This document shows, piece after piece, positions 7,317-17,229 of a stretch of 64,000 bases of DNA (within the stretch, counting starts at the first letter, position 1; each line of letters opens with the position of its first letter). Origin of the DNA: an uncultured Flavobacteriales bacterium (GTDB lineage: Bacteria > Bacteroidota > Bacteroidia > Flavobacteriales_G > Salibacteraceae); NCBI GenBank assembly GCA_937121175.1, contig CAKZKD010000002.1:434001-498000 (forward strand), read 5' to 3'. Made by a program: the position numbers and the translations under genes. The notes beneath the pieces were generated by a model. That model was not told where the DNA came from and searched no databases. It worked only from the letters and a program-made list of their open reading frames with translations.

Positions 7317-9641
7317 ATGCAGTATTCTATACTAAACGTGCTTAAATCTGTCATTATTGGTGCCACAGTTATGTGCGGTATTCTCTCAAGCCCAACGGCA
7401 AGCGCTCAAACTTCTTTTCACGGTACGTCTGGAGGAGATACAATTTGTATGGGAGACACTGCTAAGGTTTATGCGATGAGCACTAGACAAAGTGGTGTAT
7501 CTTACACTTGGCAAGTTGTATTCGGTGATGCTGCAGGAATCACTGTAAATAACGACACAGTTCATCTCTACCCGAATCAATATACTTTTTATCGTCTAAT
7601 TGGTGATTCCGCTGGAGTCAGAGACACAGTTACTTTTGGGTTAGACATTTATAGTCAACCTCAGATTAACTTTACGCTTTCAGATACCATGGCTTGTGTC
7701 GGTGACTCCGTGCAATTGAAGGCAACATCTTTTTGGCCTCAGCCATTCAATTATAGAAATATGTCTGGATTGCTCGGAACGGGAGATTCAATAAAAATAG
7801 CAGTTACGGCAAATGATAGTGTTTGGGTGGAACAGGCGTACGCGTTTAATAATCAGTGTACAGCTCGCAAAGGACAGAAAATTACCGTTGATACAATACC
7901 CATTGTTACTCTTTCATCTTCGTCGGATACTATCTGTTCTGGAGATTCAATTCGATTTAAAGGAAACGGTGCCGCTACATACACGTATGCAAACTCCTCA
8001 ATGTCTCTAGGCACAGGAGACTCTTTAGATGTTTCATTTTCTGCCAATGATAGTGTTTGGGTTGTTGGCTCTGACCCCAGTGGTTGTTCCAGCAGTGCAG
8101 GTAAAAAGGTTGCAGTAAAAGCTTTACCAATTGTTGTACTTACTTTATCTGAAGACACAATTTGTTCTGGGGATTCAATAGATATTTATAGTTCAGGTGC
8201 TTCCTCATACATGGTTTCCTCTAATAACGGAATGATTGGTATGATGGATACTCTAAAAGCAACATTTACTTCAAATGACAGTGTTTGGGTTGTAGGATTA
8301 GACTCAACTACTGGTTGTTCCGCTTCTGTCGGAGAAGCTGTCGTGGTTAATAGTGTTTCAACTCCTGTTGGAATTACAACATCGGACACGGCTATTTGCG
8401 TTGGCGATACAGTTACGATTAAGGGTGTTGGAACTGGAATGACCTTCACTTACCTGCGGGGCACGAGCATTATAGGTTCGGGAGATTCTACTATTGCAAT
8501 TATTACTAAGAAAGATACTTTAATGGTTAGTGGCCTGGATACCGCTTCTGGATGTTCGAGTATGGCAAGTATTTCCATTTCCTCTAAACCACTTCCAACT
8601 GTAGCATACTCTGTTTTTGTTGAAGGATACGTTTCTAGAGATTTAGATGTATGTGAAGGACAAAACTTTACATTGAAGGCTACACCAGGTCATGTGAAAT
8701 ATTCTTGGTCCGCTACAACTTACGGGCAGATTATAGGAAGTAGAACAGACAGTTTTATCACTGGTCAAATAGATACGACATTTGGTGCTGTGTATTCGTG
8801 TGAAGTTGAAGGAACAAATGGCTGTTCAACTACATTGAGCCGTAACATTAGAGTTTCTAAACCGCCGACTCCAGGTACAGGTATTACTATTGCTTTGTTA
8901 GGAAATGCAGAAGATACTGTGCTTTGCGGAGGAGAGTCTAGAGCCGCAAATGCAACTGGTGGAGAAATATATACGTGGTCGCCAGCATCCGCGCTCGTTG
9001 GAGGTGCAGCAAATGTCAATGCAACTAACGTTACTTTATTTCCAGCAGTTGACGCAACAATTTATTTGGAAGGTATTAACGTAGGTTGTGTTTCTAAGGA
9101 CAGCCTAATGTTAAGAGTTAGTCAATTGCCAACATTGGTATTTGAAAGTCAAACCAGTTCCGTTACCAATCCGCTTTGTGAAGGCGAGCCAGATGAATTT
9201 GTAGTAACGTCGGATGCCGATAGAATTCTTTGGAATACAGTCACTTCTAAGCGAACGACTAAAGAATTGGCCTTTAAGGAGACCACAACGTTTAAAATCA
9301 TTGCTTTTAATGAATTAGATTGTTCTGTTGAAATTACCGTTACCTCTTATGTGGATACAACTTGTGGAGTTAGAATAAGCACAGAAGAGTTCAATTCAGA
9401 TGACTTGAGTGCCTTTTACAATAATGATAATCAAACCATGACTATTTCTTCTGGATCTATTGATGGTGTAAGTAACTTCGTAGTGTACGATTTAGGCGGA
9501 AATGAAGTGCTTTCAGCTGAGGTGGAGCTAGAGTCTAACTCCAAGACTGAAATTGATTTTTCATCGCTGGAAAGTGGTATGTACATTTTCAAAATGTTTA
9601 ATGGTGAATCTCAATTCACTAGGAAGTTCTTGAAAAACTAA
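7317..9641 (+). CDS. T9SS-secreted Ig/PKD-like repeat surface protein
   Basis: This 774-residue protein has a signal peptide ending at ASAQ (about residue 31). About eight repeats of 70-90 residues follow, each opening with a variant of DTICxGDSv (for example DTICMGDT, SDTICSGDS, SDTAICVGDT) and several closing with NDSVWV. Such repeats form Ig-like folds in large Bacteroidota adhesins. The last 85 residues match a type A T9SS sorting domain (VVYDLGGNEVL, LESGMYIFKM, RKFLKN), although the usual YPNP lead-in is absent. It is therefore predicted to cross the outer membrane by T9SS and be anchored at the surface. It has its own promoter and terminator. The ligand is unknown. Confidence 0.85.
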   Translation: MQYSILNVLKSVIIGATVMCGILSSPTASAQTSFHGTSGGDTICMGDTAKVYAMSTRQSGVSYTWQVVFGDAAGITVNNDTVHLYPNQYTFYRLIGDSAGVRDTVTFGLDIYSQPQINFTLSDTMACVGDSVQLKATSFWPQPFNYRNMSGLLGTGDSIKIAVTANDSVWVEQAYAFNNQCTARKGQKITVDTIPIVTLSSSSDTICSGDSIRFKGNGAATYTYANSSMSLGTGDSLDVSFSANDSVWVVGSDPSGCSSSAGKKVAVKALPIVVLTLSEDTICSGDSIDIYSSGASSYMVSSNNGMIGMMDTLKATFTSNDSVWVVGLDSTTGCSASVGEAVVVNSVSTPVGITTSDTAICVGDTVTIKGVGTGMTFTYLRGTSIIGSGDSTIAIITKKDTLMVSGLDTASGCSSMASISISSKPLPTVAYSVFVEGYVSRDLDVCEGQNFTLKATPGHVKYSWSATTYGQIIGSRTDSFITGQIDTTFGAVYSCEVEGTNGCSTTLSRNIRVSKPPTPGTGITIALLGNAEDTVLCGGESRAANATGGEIYTWSPASALVGGAANVNATNVTLFPAVDATIYLEGINVGCVSKDSLMLRVSQLPTLVFESQTSSVTNPLCEGEPDEFVVTSDADRILWNTVTSKRTTKELAFKETTTFKIIAFNELDCSVEITVTSYVDTTCGVRISTEEFNSDDLSAFYNNDNQTMTISSGSIDGVSNFVVYDLGGNEVLSAEVELESNSKTEIDFSSLESGMYIFKMFNGESQFTRKFLKN

Positions 9642-9652
9642 ATTCTAAATTG

Positions 9653-9679
9653 AAAGCCGACATTGTTCGGCTTTTTTTT
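9653..9679 (+). terminator. Rho-independent terminator
   Basis: A perfect 8-bp stem (AAAGCCGA with TCGGCTTT), a 6-nt loop and a run of T follow the adhesin stop codon. Confidence 0.85.
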
Positions 9680-9696
9680 ACGCAAAGATTTTTTAT

Positions 9697-10680
9697 ATGA
9701 AAAACTTAGTTGAAGCTTTTCCGAAGCATATGCGTGATGCACTTGACATTGCTCGAAACTCCAAGTGGGATGCAAAAGCTATGGAGTTCAGTAATGTTGT
9801 AATAAGTGGCCTTGGGGGTTCTGGAATTGGTGGGACTATAGCTTCTCAAATAATAGCAACAGAATGTACTATTCCGATAATTGTCAATAAAGATTATTCT
9901 GTACCTGAATTTATTAATGAAAACACATTGTTTGTAGCTTCTTCGTATTCTGGAAATACCGAAGAGACGCTAGAGGCTTTGTCGAAAGCACAAGAAAAAG
10001 GAGCTACTGTGGCCTGCTTAACCTCTGGTGGTAAAGTATTGCAAATTGCCACAGAAAAAGGTTATAATTTCCTTGAAATGCCACCAGGTTTTCCGCCTAG
10101 AGCGGCATTTGGGTATTCTAGCACGTTATTATTTCACTTATTGGCGAATTTTGGGTTGGTATCCGATTCTGTTATAAATGATTTGGCCAAAGTGCCTCAA
10201 TTGATTGATGAGCAAATTGAATCTATAAAAGCCCAAGGAAAAGAATTAGCTGAAAAACTAAACAACAAACTGCCTCTCATATATTCTGCTGCAAGGTTTG
10301 ACGGTGTTGCTACTCGATTTAAGCAACAAATCAACGAGAATTCAAAAATGCTTTGTTGGAACGCACCGGTTCCAGAAATGAACCACAATGAATTAGTTGG
10401 CTGGGCAGACAAACATCCGGAAGCGGTTCCGGTTTTTCTCAGAACTAAAAACGACTATTTTAGAACAGCGGAAAGAATGAATTTCAGTATTGATTTAATG
10501 AAATCAAAAGGGGCAAATTGCATTGAGCTATGGTCCAAATTTGATTCCGATGTATTGAATGCATATTATCTGATTTCTATTACAGACTGGGCTTCTGTTT
10601 ACATTGCTGATCTTAGGGGGATTGACCCTGTGGAGGTGGGTGTTATTACCGAATTAAAGAATAAACTAGCAAACATCTAA
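9697..10680 (+). CDS. Bifunctional phosphoglucose/phosphomannose isomerase family protein
   Basis: The 327-residue cytosolic sugar isomerase carries a SIS domain with GLGGSGIGG near residue 40 and ASSYSGNTEETL near 88, plus a C-terminal PGI/PMI domain. The family interconverts glucose-6-P or mannose-6-P with fructose-6-P. It could thus feed both glycolysis and the mannose branch that supplies the ManC substrate encoded at 54-55 kb; that link is inference. lipB follows after 10 nt and the serine hydrolase overlaps lipB, so the three probably form one operon. Confidence 0.85.
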   Translation: MKNLVEAFPKHMRDALDIARNSKWDAKAMEFSNVVISGLGGSGIGGTIASQIIATECTIPIIVNKDYSVPEFINENTLFVASSYSGNTEETLEALSKAQEKGATVACLTSGGKVLQIATEKGYNFLEMPPGFPPRAAFGYSSTLLFHLLANFGLVSDSVINDLAKVPQLIDEQIESIKAQGKELAEKLNNKLPLIYSAARFDGVATRFKQQINENSKMLCWNAPVPEMNHNELVGWADKHPEAVPVFLRTKNDYFRTAERMNFSIDLMKSKGANCIELWSKFDSDVLNAYYLISITDWASVYIADLRGIDPVEVGVITELKNKLANI

Positions 10681-10690
10681 TTACCAACTT

Positions 10691-11398
10691 TTGGAAAAAG
10701 TTACTCTTGAGAACCTTGGGTTAATTGAATACCAAAAGGGCTGGGACTACCAAGAGAAATTGTGCAAACAAAACGTTGACATTAAGTTAACGCAGCGAAA
10801 AAATGCTGATTTTTCTGAAGAAACAAAGCACCATATTCTAGTTTGTGAGCACCCCTTGGTTTATACGCTAGGCAAAAGCGGTGACGAATCGCATTTACTT
10901 GCTGAACAAAACACGTTAAAAGAACTGGGAATAACCTATTATAAAATTAATCGAGGTGGAGATATTACGCATCATGGCCCGGGTCAATTAGTGGTGTATC
11001 CTATCTTAGATTTAGAAAAATTCTTTACCGATATCCATAAATACCTGCGATTCTTAGAGGAAGCGGTGATTCGTACTTTAAGAGAATATGGAATTGAATC
11101 TGGCCGCTATGAAGGATTTACAGGCGTTTGGTTAGATGTTGATGACCCTCAAAGAGTCCGAAAGATTTGCGCCATGGGTATTCGTTGTTCTCGCTGGATA
11201 ACGATGCACGGCTTGGCATTAAACGTCAATAATGACTTATCGTTCTTCGACAACATTATTCCATGTGGAATAAGCGACAGGCAGGTTACTTCTCTCGAAA
11301 AAGAGATAGGCCAGAAGGTTAATTTGAATGAGGTTACTTACAAGCTATTACATCATCTTTCTGAACTGTTTAATTTTAAATTAGTTGAAACGCCATGA
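10691..11398 (+). CDS. lipB: Octanoyltransferase LipB
   Basis: LipB transfers octanoyl from acyl carrier protein to the lipoyl domains of enzymes such as 2-oxoglutarate dehydrogenase, whose E2 is encoded at 32.8 kb. The 235-residue protein shows RGGDITHHGPGQLVVYP, the catalytic Cys in PCGISDRQVTSL and the conserved Lys in RKICAMGIR. The start is TTG at 10691, giving the usual family N-terminus (LENLGLIEYQ). No ATG is available, because an in-frame shift upstream enters the previous gene. Confidence 0.93.
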   Translation: MEKVTLENLGLIEYQKGWDYQEKLCKQNVDIKLTQRKNADFSEETKHHILVCEHPLVYTLGKSGDESHLLAEQNTLKELGITYYKINRGGDITHHGPGQLVVYPILDLEKFFTDIHKYLRFLEEAVIRTLREYGIESGRYEGFTGVWLDVDDPQRVRKICAMGIRCSRWITMHGLALNVNNDLSFFDNIIPCGISDRQVTSLEKEIGQKVNLNEVTYKLLHHLSELFNFKLVETP

Positions 11399-12552
11399 AA
11401 AAGCTAAGACTATTTTTTATTGTTGCCCTTGTATCCGTTGTTTTGCATGTTGTACTCGTGGTAACGGATAATTCACATTTTTATAATACCATCCAAAACA
11501 CGATACTTAAAGGGAGATTAGGCCCAGCGATTGACGAATACGGCATATTTTCAAATCGAGAAGTTTTGGCAACTAATTACCAGCCATGGAATGTTAGTTC
11601 CAATCTCAACAACAAAAACATTTCGCCAGAATCATTAGAAAAGCTCTACGATTTAGGAACAGTTGCTTATCTGGTAATAAAGAACAATGAAATTATCCAC
11701 GAACAATACTGGGAGAATTATTCAGAAAACAGCTTGAGTAATTCGTTTTCAATGGCAAAGAGTATCCTCAATATTGCTGTTGGAAGTCTTATTCTTGAAG
11801 GTAAAATAAATTCGCTAGACGATCCTATTTCGCTCTACTTACCAAAATTTGATGTAACCGCTTTTCCAAAATGCTCAATTCGCGACTTGTTGCAAATGAG
11901 TTCTGGAATTAATTTCGATGAGAATTACATAAATCCATTTGCATATCCAGCAAAGGCTAATTATGGGTTTGATTTAGAAAGCTTGACCTATTCCTACAAA
12001 GTTGAGAATGAACCGGGAAAACACTTCCAATACCGATCGGGAAATAGCCAATTACTCAGTTTCATTATTTCGGAAACCAGTGGAGTGTCCACATCGGAAT
12101 ACGTTTCGAAAAAGATTTGGAATAGAATAGGCGCTAAAAATGCTGCCCTTTGGAGTTTGGATTATGAAGGTGGTAACGAAAAAGGGTTTTGCTGTTTCAA
12201 TAGCAATGCTCGAGATTTTGCAAGGATTGGACAATTGTATTTGAATAAAGGTGTTTGGAACGGAGACACGATAGTGAATCCTGAATTCGTAGAAGAGTCC
12301 TTGAAAAAGGCAGCGATTCTCGATGTTAATGGTAAGCAAATAAAAAGATACGGCTTACACTGGTGGTTACATGATTTTGAAGGTAAAAAAGTGTTCTACG
12401 CACGCGGAATTTTGGGGCAATACATCGCAGTTGTACCAACAGATAATTTGATTGTAGTTCGGTTAGGTCATAAACGAATCAAACCAACTGGCGTTGAGTC
12501 CCCACCAGATTTGAATTTATACTTGGAGGAAGCGTACAGTCTAATTAATTGA
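11395..12552 (+). CDS. Beta-lactamase-fold serine hydrolase (class C/EstB-like), membrane anchored
   Basis: This 385-residue protein begins with one hydrophobic segment (about 5-23), either an uncleaved anchor or a signal. The domain has the SxxK motif SMAK at 119-122 (nucleophile Ser119, Lys122), a YRSGN motif equivalent to YxN, and a C-terminal YGLHWWLHD region. The family includes penicillin-binding-like esterases, D-aminopeptidases and 6-aminohexanoate-dimer-hydrolase-like enzymes, so the substrate is open. It overlaps lipB by 4 nt (ATGA) and overlaps the convergent S41 protease gene by 12 nt. Confidence 0.85.
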   Translation: MKKLRLFFIVALVSVVLHVVLVVTDNSHFYNTIQNTILKGRLGPAIDEYGIFSNREVLATNYQPWNVSSNLNNKNISPESLEKLYDLGTVAYLVIKNNEIIHEQYWENYSENSLSNSFSMAKSILNIAVGSLILEGKINSLDDPISLYLPKFDVTAFPKCSIRDLLQMSSGINFDENYINPFAYPAKANYGFDLESLTYSYKVENEPGKHFQYRSGNSQLLSFIISETSGVSTSEYVSKKIWNRIGAKNAALWSLDYEGGNEKGFCCFNSNARDFARIGQLYLNKGVWNGDTIVNPEFVEESLKKAAILDVNGKQIKRYGLHWWLHDFEGKKVFYARGILGQYIAVVPTDNLIVVRLGHKRIKPTGVESPPDLNLYLEEAYSLIN

Positions 12553-14154
12553 ATTTAAGTTGGCTTTAACCGCGGTCTTGACGGTTGAATCTAATTCGTG
12601 GAGTATTGGAAAAAAAGCTAGGTCCGAGAAAATATTTCTACCAATTCCTGCTCGCACTCGAACCGAAATTATAGCTCTTGAAATTTCATATTGCTCATTG
12701 TTGATTTCAATTTTTTTATCGATTAAAAAAGCTTTGAACGCATCTTCAACCTCTCCCTCAAATTCAAAACTCTCAACAAAACTGTCTGCATTTTCGAAAC
12801 GACTTAATTCAGCTCTGTTGTTATCTGCATAGCTAAATCCAAATTGGTAAAAAGCTCCAGAATAAAAAATTCTAGATAACAATATGCTCGCACCGTTCGT
12901 GTCAATTGGAATAAAAACATCAGGAGATATTCCACCACCACCAAATACTTCACGTCCTCCGACAGTATTAAAAATGGTACTGTCGGCAATTTTAGTACTG
13001 TCTTTAGTTTCCAATTCTCCGTTTTCATAACGGTCATAGACTTCCGCGTGGTAAGCCTTTAATCCATTGTCATAGGGTTTTTGAATACATCTGCCAGACG
13101 GTGTGTAGTACCTTGCTATTGTAAGTCTTGTAGCGCTACCATCTGGCCAACTCGATTGTTCTTGAACTAATCCTTTTCCAAATGACCTTCTGCCCAGTAC
13201 AATACCTCGATCGTTATCTTGAATGGCACCAGCAACTATTTCGCTGGCGGATGCAGAGCTTTCGTCTAACAGAACAGACAATTCAATACCGACCAATTCA
13301 CCGGAAGAAGTGGCTGTGTAATTTTTCCTAGATCGTGCCCTTCCTTCTGTGTACACTATTAGCTGGTCTTCTTCTAAAAATTGGTCAACCATATCAATGG
13401 CTGCATCCATGAATCCACCACCATTGCCACGCAAGTCTAATACCATTTTGGTCATTCCTTCATTCAGCAAAGTGGTATATGTTTTTCTGAATTCCTTGAA
13501 CGTTTCGCGAGAAAAACGACTCACTTTTACGTAGCCGGTAGTGTCGTTTATCATGTAACCAACATCTACAGAGTAAATAGGAATTTTTCCACGTGTAATG
13601 GTAAATGGCATTAACTCAGGAGTTAAGTTTCGTTGCACATCTATAACAACTTTAGTTCCACCTTCACCTTTTAAAATACGCATAACATCTGCGTTTTTGA
13701 TACCAGTTCCAGCAATTAATTCCCCATCAACCTTTATTATTCTATCCCCAGCCACAACACCAACTTTTTCACTTGGCCCACCTGATATTGGAGTAATTAC
13801 AACCACTGTATCTTTCTGAATACTAAATTGAACCCCAATTCCTTCGAAGCTTCCTTCAAGAGGTTCGTTCATAGCCTGCAAATCGGCAGCAGTAATATAG
13901 TAAGAGTGTGGATCGAGTTTTTGAAGGAGATTTTCTATGGTTTCATCTACAAGTTGTTCGCGGTCTGTACTGTCAACATACTCGTTGTCTATGTAATCAA
14001 TTATTTGATTGAGTTTAGATTGATTGCTAACTTGAAATTGAGGAAGTGAAATTTGCTGCTTTCCTTGAAACATCACCCCAAAAAAGTAGCCCAACGCAAA
14101 TACAACAGCGACAACTAGCGGCCAGGAAGCAGAATTAAAAAATCGTTTTTTCAT
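12541..14154 (-). CDS. S41 family C-terminal processing peptidase (first of two)
   Basis: The 537-residue envelope protease has an N-terminal membrane segment (about 12-30), a PDZ domain (about 95-190) and an S41 protease domain. The catalytic Ser lies in DESSASASEIV and the general-base Lys in RRSFGKGLVQ. It likely trims or degrades periplasmic proteins. A C-terminal extension of about 100 residues after the protease domain is poorly conserved to my eye. Upstream on the minus strand, TACTTTCG (14168-14175) is a one-mismatch -7 box. A second S41 protease lies at 24818-26488. Confidence 0.92.
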   Translation of the reverse strand: MKKRFFNSASWPLVVAVVFALGYFFGVMFQGKQQISLPQFQVSNQSKLNQIIDYIDNEYVDSTDREQLVDETIENLLQKLDPHSYYITAADLQAMNEPLEGSFEGIGVQFSIQKDTVVVITPISGGPSEKVGVVAGDRIIKVDGELIAGTGIKNADVMRILKGEGGTKVVIDVQRNLTPELMPFTITRGKIPIYSVDVGYMINDTTGYVKVSRFSRETFKEFRKTYTTLLNEGMTKMVLDLRGNGGGFMDAAIDMVDQFLEEDQLIVYTEGRARSRKNYTATSSGELVGIELSVLLDESSASASEIVAGAIQDNDRGIVLGRRSFGKGLVQEQSSWPDGSATRLTIARYYTPSGRCIQKPYDNGLKAYHAEVYDRYENGELETKDSTKIADSTIFNTVGGREVFGGGGISPDVFIPIDTNGASILLSRIFYSGAFYQFGFSYADNNRAELSRFENADSFVESFEFEGEVEDAFKAFLIDKKIEINNEQYEISRAIISVRVRAGIGRNIFSDLAFFPILHELDSTVKTAVKANLNSIN

Positions 14155-14300
14155 AAAACTAAGCCAACGAAAGTAGCATTTATTGCATTTCTCAAGATTT
14201 AAAAAACCTTTAAAATGAGCGCAGTTAGCTTGGTGATAATCAGGTTAAATATCGGAATTTATGGTGATGAAATAGATCATGGCTATCTCCTTGTAATTTA

Positions 14301-14308
14301 TACTTTTG
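14301..14308 (+). promoter_or_regulatory. -7 promoter box (TACTTTTG) of queA
   Basis: An exact TAnnTTTG match lies about 40 nt before the queA start. No TTTG at the right -33 distance was found. Confidence 0.5.
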
Positions 14309-14348
14309 CATCCGCTTTTTTTTAAACGAAAAACCTTGTATTATGGGA

Positions 14349-15398
14349 ATGAAATTGTCCGAGTTTAAGTTTGAATTACCTGAAGAGTTAATCGCTCAAG
14401 AACCTGCTAAAAATAGAGACGAATCTCGATTGATGGTCATACATCGCGATTCAGGTAAAATCGAACACAAGCAATTCAAAGATGTATTGGATTACTTCGA
14501 TGAAGGAGACATTAAAGTAATGAACGATACCAAGGTTTTCTCTGCCAGAATGTACGGTAACAAAGAAAAAACAGGTGCGGTAATCGAGGTTTTCTTGTTG
14601 CGTGAGTTGAACAAGGAAAGCCGCCTTTGGGATGTGCTTGTGGACCCAGCTCGTAAAATTAGAATTGGAAACAAGCTTTATTTTGGCGAGGACGATGAGC
14701 TCGTGGCAGAAGTAATCGACAACACAACCTCAAGAGGTAGAACACTTCGATTTTTATTTGACGGACCTTATGAGGAATTCAAAGACACATTGTACTCACT
14801 TGGTGAGACTCCACTTCCAAAATACATATCGAGACCAGTTGAACCAGAAGACGAAGATCGATTTCAGACGGTATTTGCTCAACATGAAGGTGCTGTTGCG
14901 GCTCCTACTGCAGGATTGCATTACAGCAAGCAATTGTTGAAACGTCTGGAGATTAGAGGTGTTGAATTTCCAATGATGACTTTACATACTGGATTGGGAA
15001 CGTTCAGACCAGTTGACGTTGAGGATTTGACTAAGCACAAAATGGATTCTGAAGAAATGATTATTACTCAGGGTTGTGCAGATAGAGTGAATAGAGCGAA
15101 AAAGGAAAAGAAAAAAGTTTGTGCCATAGGAACAACGGTTCTTCGTGCCATGGAAGGTTCAGTTTCTACACTTGGTGAACTAAAGCCTTACGAAGGCTGG
15201 AGTAACAAGTTTATTTTTCCTCCATACAATTTTAAAGTTGCAAACTGTTTGGTTACTAATTTCCATGAGCCTGAATCTACCTTATTAATGATGGTATGCG
15301 CTTTTGGTGGCTACGATTTAATGATGAAGGCCTACAAAGAAGGCATAGAACAGGAATATAAGTTTTTGGCTTATGGTGATGCCATGCTAATTTTATAG
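14349..15398 (+). CDS. queA: tRNA preQ1(34) S-adenosylmethionine ribosyltransferase-isomerase QueA
   Basis: QueA moves the ribosyl part of S-adenosylmethionine onto preQ1 in tRNA, making epoxyqueuosine. The roughly 350-residue protein has the family hallmarks [19 protein letters not shown] at the start, then [10 protein letters not shown] and [12 protein letters not shown], and near the end [18 protein letters not shown]. Starts at 14343 (MGMKLSEF) and 14349 (MKLSEF) are both possible; the second matches the family better. No other queuosine genes are next to it. Confidence 0.95.
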   Translation: MKLSEFKFELPEELIAQEPAKNRDESRLMVIHRDSGKIEHKQFKDVLDYFDEGDIKVMNDTKVFSARMYGNKEKTGAVIEVFLLRELNKESRLWDVLVDPARKIRIGNKLYFGEDDELVAEVIDNTTSRGRTLRFLFDGPYEEFKDTLYSLGETPLPKYISRPVEPEDEDRFQTVFAQHEGAVAAPTAGLHYSKQLLKRLEIRGVEFPMMTLHTGLGTFRPVDVEDLTKHKMDSEEMIITQGCADRVNRAKKEKKKVCAIGTTVLRAMEGSVSTLGELKPYEGWSNKFIFPPYNFKVANCLVTNFHEPESTLLMMVCAFGGYDLMMKAYKEGIEQEYKFLAYGDAMLIL

Positions 15399-15425
15399 CT
15401 TGATTTTATAAGATATAACACAAAG

Positions 15426-15457
15426 AAAGGGAGATATTTATAGCTCCTTTTTTTGTT
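15426..15457 (+). terminator. Rho-independent terminator after queA
   Basis: AAAGGGAG pairs with CTCCTTT across an AT-rich loop with one bulged G, followed by a T run. It lies directly before ispD. Confidence 0.6.
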
Positions 15458-15461
15458 TCTG

Positions 15462-16133
15462 ATGGAAAGTAAAAAGTTTGCCATAATCGTTGCAGGGGGT
15501 TCGGGTTCCAGAATGCAGTCTGAAACGCCTAAGCAATTTTTAATGCTTGGTAACAAAACCATTTTAGAATGTACCATTGCTAAATTTCTGCAAAGTGATG
15601 CGGAGCTTCAAGTTGTAGTCGTAATTCCTGAGGCCTATGAAGAAAAATGGAATAGCCTTTCCATTGCAATGGACAATCGGGTGAGTATTGTCTTTGGTGG
15701 AAAAAGTAGATACGAGTCCGTAACCAATGGCCTCAAATCTATTTCTGGGTCAAATAATGACTTAGTTGCGATACACGATGGAGTAAGGCCTTTATTGTCA
15801 ACGGCATTAATTAATCAATGCTATATAGAAGCGAAAAGTCAAGGAAACGCAATTCCGTCAACGGAAGTTGTGGAAACGCTTCGAGAAATCGACAACGGCA
15901 ATTCAAACTGGGTAGATCGTTCCAAGTACAGAACCATTCAAACTCCACAGACGTTTCGATATGAAATTTTGCAGAATGCATACAACCAGCCCTTTAGTGA
16001 AACGTTCACGGATGATGCCAGTGTTGTTGAGGCAATGGGTGAGCGAATTAATTTAGTTGAAGGAGAACGAAACAACATAAAGATTACCACTCCGGAAGAT
16101 TTACACCTTGCACGAATACTTTTTAAGGGATGA
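15462..16133 (+). CDS. ispD: 2-C-methyl-D-erythritol 4-phosphate cytidylyltransferase IspD
   Basis: IspD couples CTP to methylerythritol phosphate in the non-mevalonate isoprenoid pathway. The 223-residue protein shows the nucleotidyltransferase loop AGGSGSRMQSETPKQF near the N-terminus, HDGVRPL near residue 107 and TDDASVVE near 188. The ATG at 15462 is preferred to an in-frame TTG 9 nt earlier, because the family begins just before the glycine loop. It overlaps rlmN by 4 nt. Its product ultimately feeds the polyprenyl synthase at 18.2 kb. Confidence 0.93.
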   Translation: MESKKFAIIVAGGSGSRMQSETPKQFLMLGNKTILECTIAKFLQSDAELQVVVVIPEAYEEKWNSLSIAMDNRVSIVFGGKSRYESVTNGLKSISGSNNDLVAIHDGVRPLLSTALINQCYIEAKSQGNAIPSTEVVETLREIDNGNSNWVDRSKYRTIQTPQTFRYEILQNAYNQPFSETFTDDASVVEAMGERINLVEGERNNIKITTPEDLHLARILFKG

Positions 16134-17185
16134 AAAGCGATAAAATAGACATTAGAACCTTAGATTTAGAACAGCTGCAAGTGCACATGGACCAATATGG
16201 CTGGCCAAAATTTCGTGCGAAGCAAGTATATCATTGGTTATGGAAAAAGCACGTACGCACTTTCAGTGAAATGAATAATTTGCCGGCTGCTATTTTAAGC
16301 GGATTGGAAAATGATTTTGAGATATTACCAATCAGTGTAAAAGATGAGCAAATTAGTAACGACGGAACCATTAAATCGGCATTCGAAACGGCTGATAAAA
16401 GGGTTGTAGAAGGTGTTCTTATTCCTACCGAAAAGCGAATGACCGCCTGTATTTCTTCTCAAATAGGTTGCAGCCTCTCTTGTAGTTTTTGTGCAACAGG
16501 AAAACTCAAATTAATGAGGAACTTAAAGGCCTCAGAAATAGTGGACCAAGTAGTTGAAATAAATAACCAAGCTATGAGTAATTACAACAAGAGCCTTTCA
16601 AATATTGTGCTGATGGGCATGGGAGAACCGCTCCTTAATTATAGGGAAGTAATGAAAGGTGTCGAAATGATTACAAGTGAAGATGGTATGGGCATGTCGC
16701 CAAAAAGAATCACACTTTCCACTGCTGGTATTTCCAAAATGATTCGTAAAATGGGCGATGATGAATCTAGAGTTAATCTGGCGCTTTCGTTACATGCGGC
16801 GAACGATAAAAAGCGCAGCGAAATAATGCCTATTAACGATCAAAACAATCTAAAGGAATTGGCAGAAGCATTGAATTACTATTATTCAAAGACAAAACAA
16901 GTTGTCACATTTGAATACATTATTTTCAAAGACTTCAACGACAGTTTGGAAGATGCTAGAGAATTAGCTCGATTTTGTAAAAAAGTTCCTTCCAAGGTCA
17001 ATATTATTGAGTACAATTCTACGGACGATGAGTTGTTTGCCAAATCTCCGGAAGAGCGCGTTGATGCTTTTGTTGACTTTTTGGCGAAACAGAAAATTGT
17101 GGCAAAAGTGCGCCGAAGCCGAGGAAAAGATATTGATGCTGCTTGTGGCCAGTTGGCCAATAAGAATAAGGCAGTGTTGAAGTAG
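16130..17185 (+). CDS. rlmN: 23S rRNA/tRNA adenine C2-methyltransferase RlmN
   Basis: This radical SAM enzyme methylates A2503 of 23S rRNA and A37 of some tRNAs. The 351-residue protein carries the cluster motif CSLSCSFC (Cys114, Cys118, Cys121), GMGEPLLN, and the C-terminal Cys in DAACGQLA that forms the covalent intermediate. Its ATG overlaps the ispD stop, so the two are translationally coupled. Confidence 0.96.
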   Translation: MKSDKIDIRTLDLEQLQVHMDQYGWPKFRAKQVYHWLWKKHVRTFSEMNNLPAAILSGLENDFEILPISVKDEQISNDGTIKSAFETADKRVVEGVLIPTEKRMTACISSQIGCSLSCSFCATGKLKLMRNLKASEIVDQVVEINNQAMSNYNKSLSNIVLMGMGEPLLNYREVMKGVEMITSEDGMGMSPKRITLSTAGISKMIRKMGDDESRVNLALSLHAANDKKRSEIMPINDQNNLKELAEALNYYYSKTKQVVTFEYIIFKDFNDSLEDARELARFCKKVPSKVNIIEYNSTDDELFAKSPEERVDAFVDFLAKQKIVAKVRRSRGKDIDAACGQLANKNKAVLK

Positions 17186-17229
17186 CAGGATTCTGTCTGA
17201 TACTTTATTGCTTTAATCACCTCAGTAAA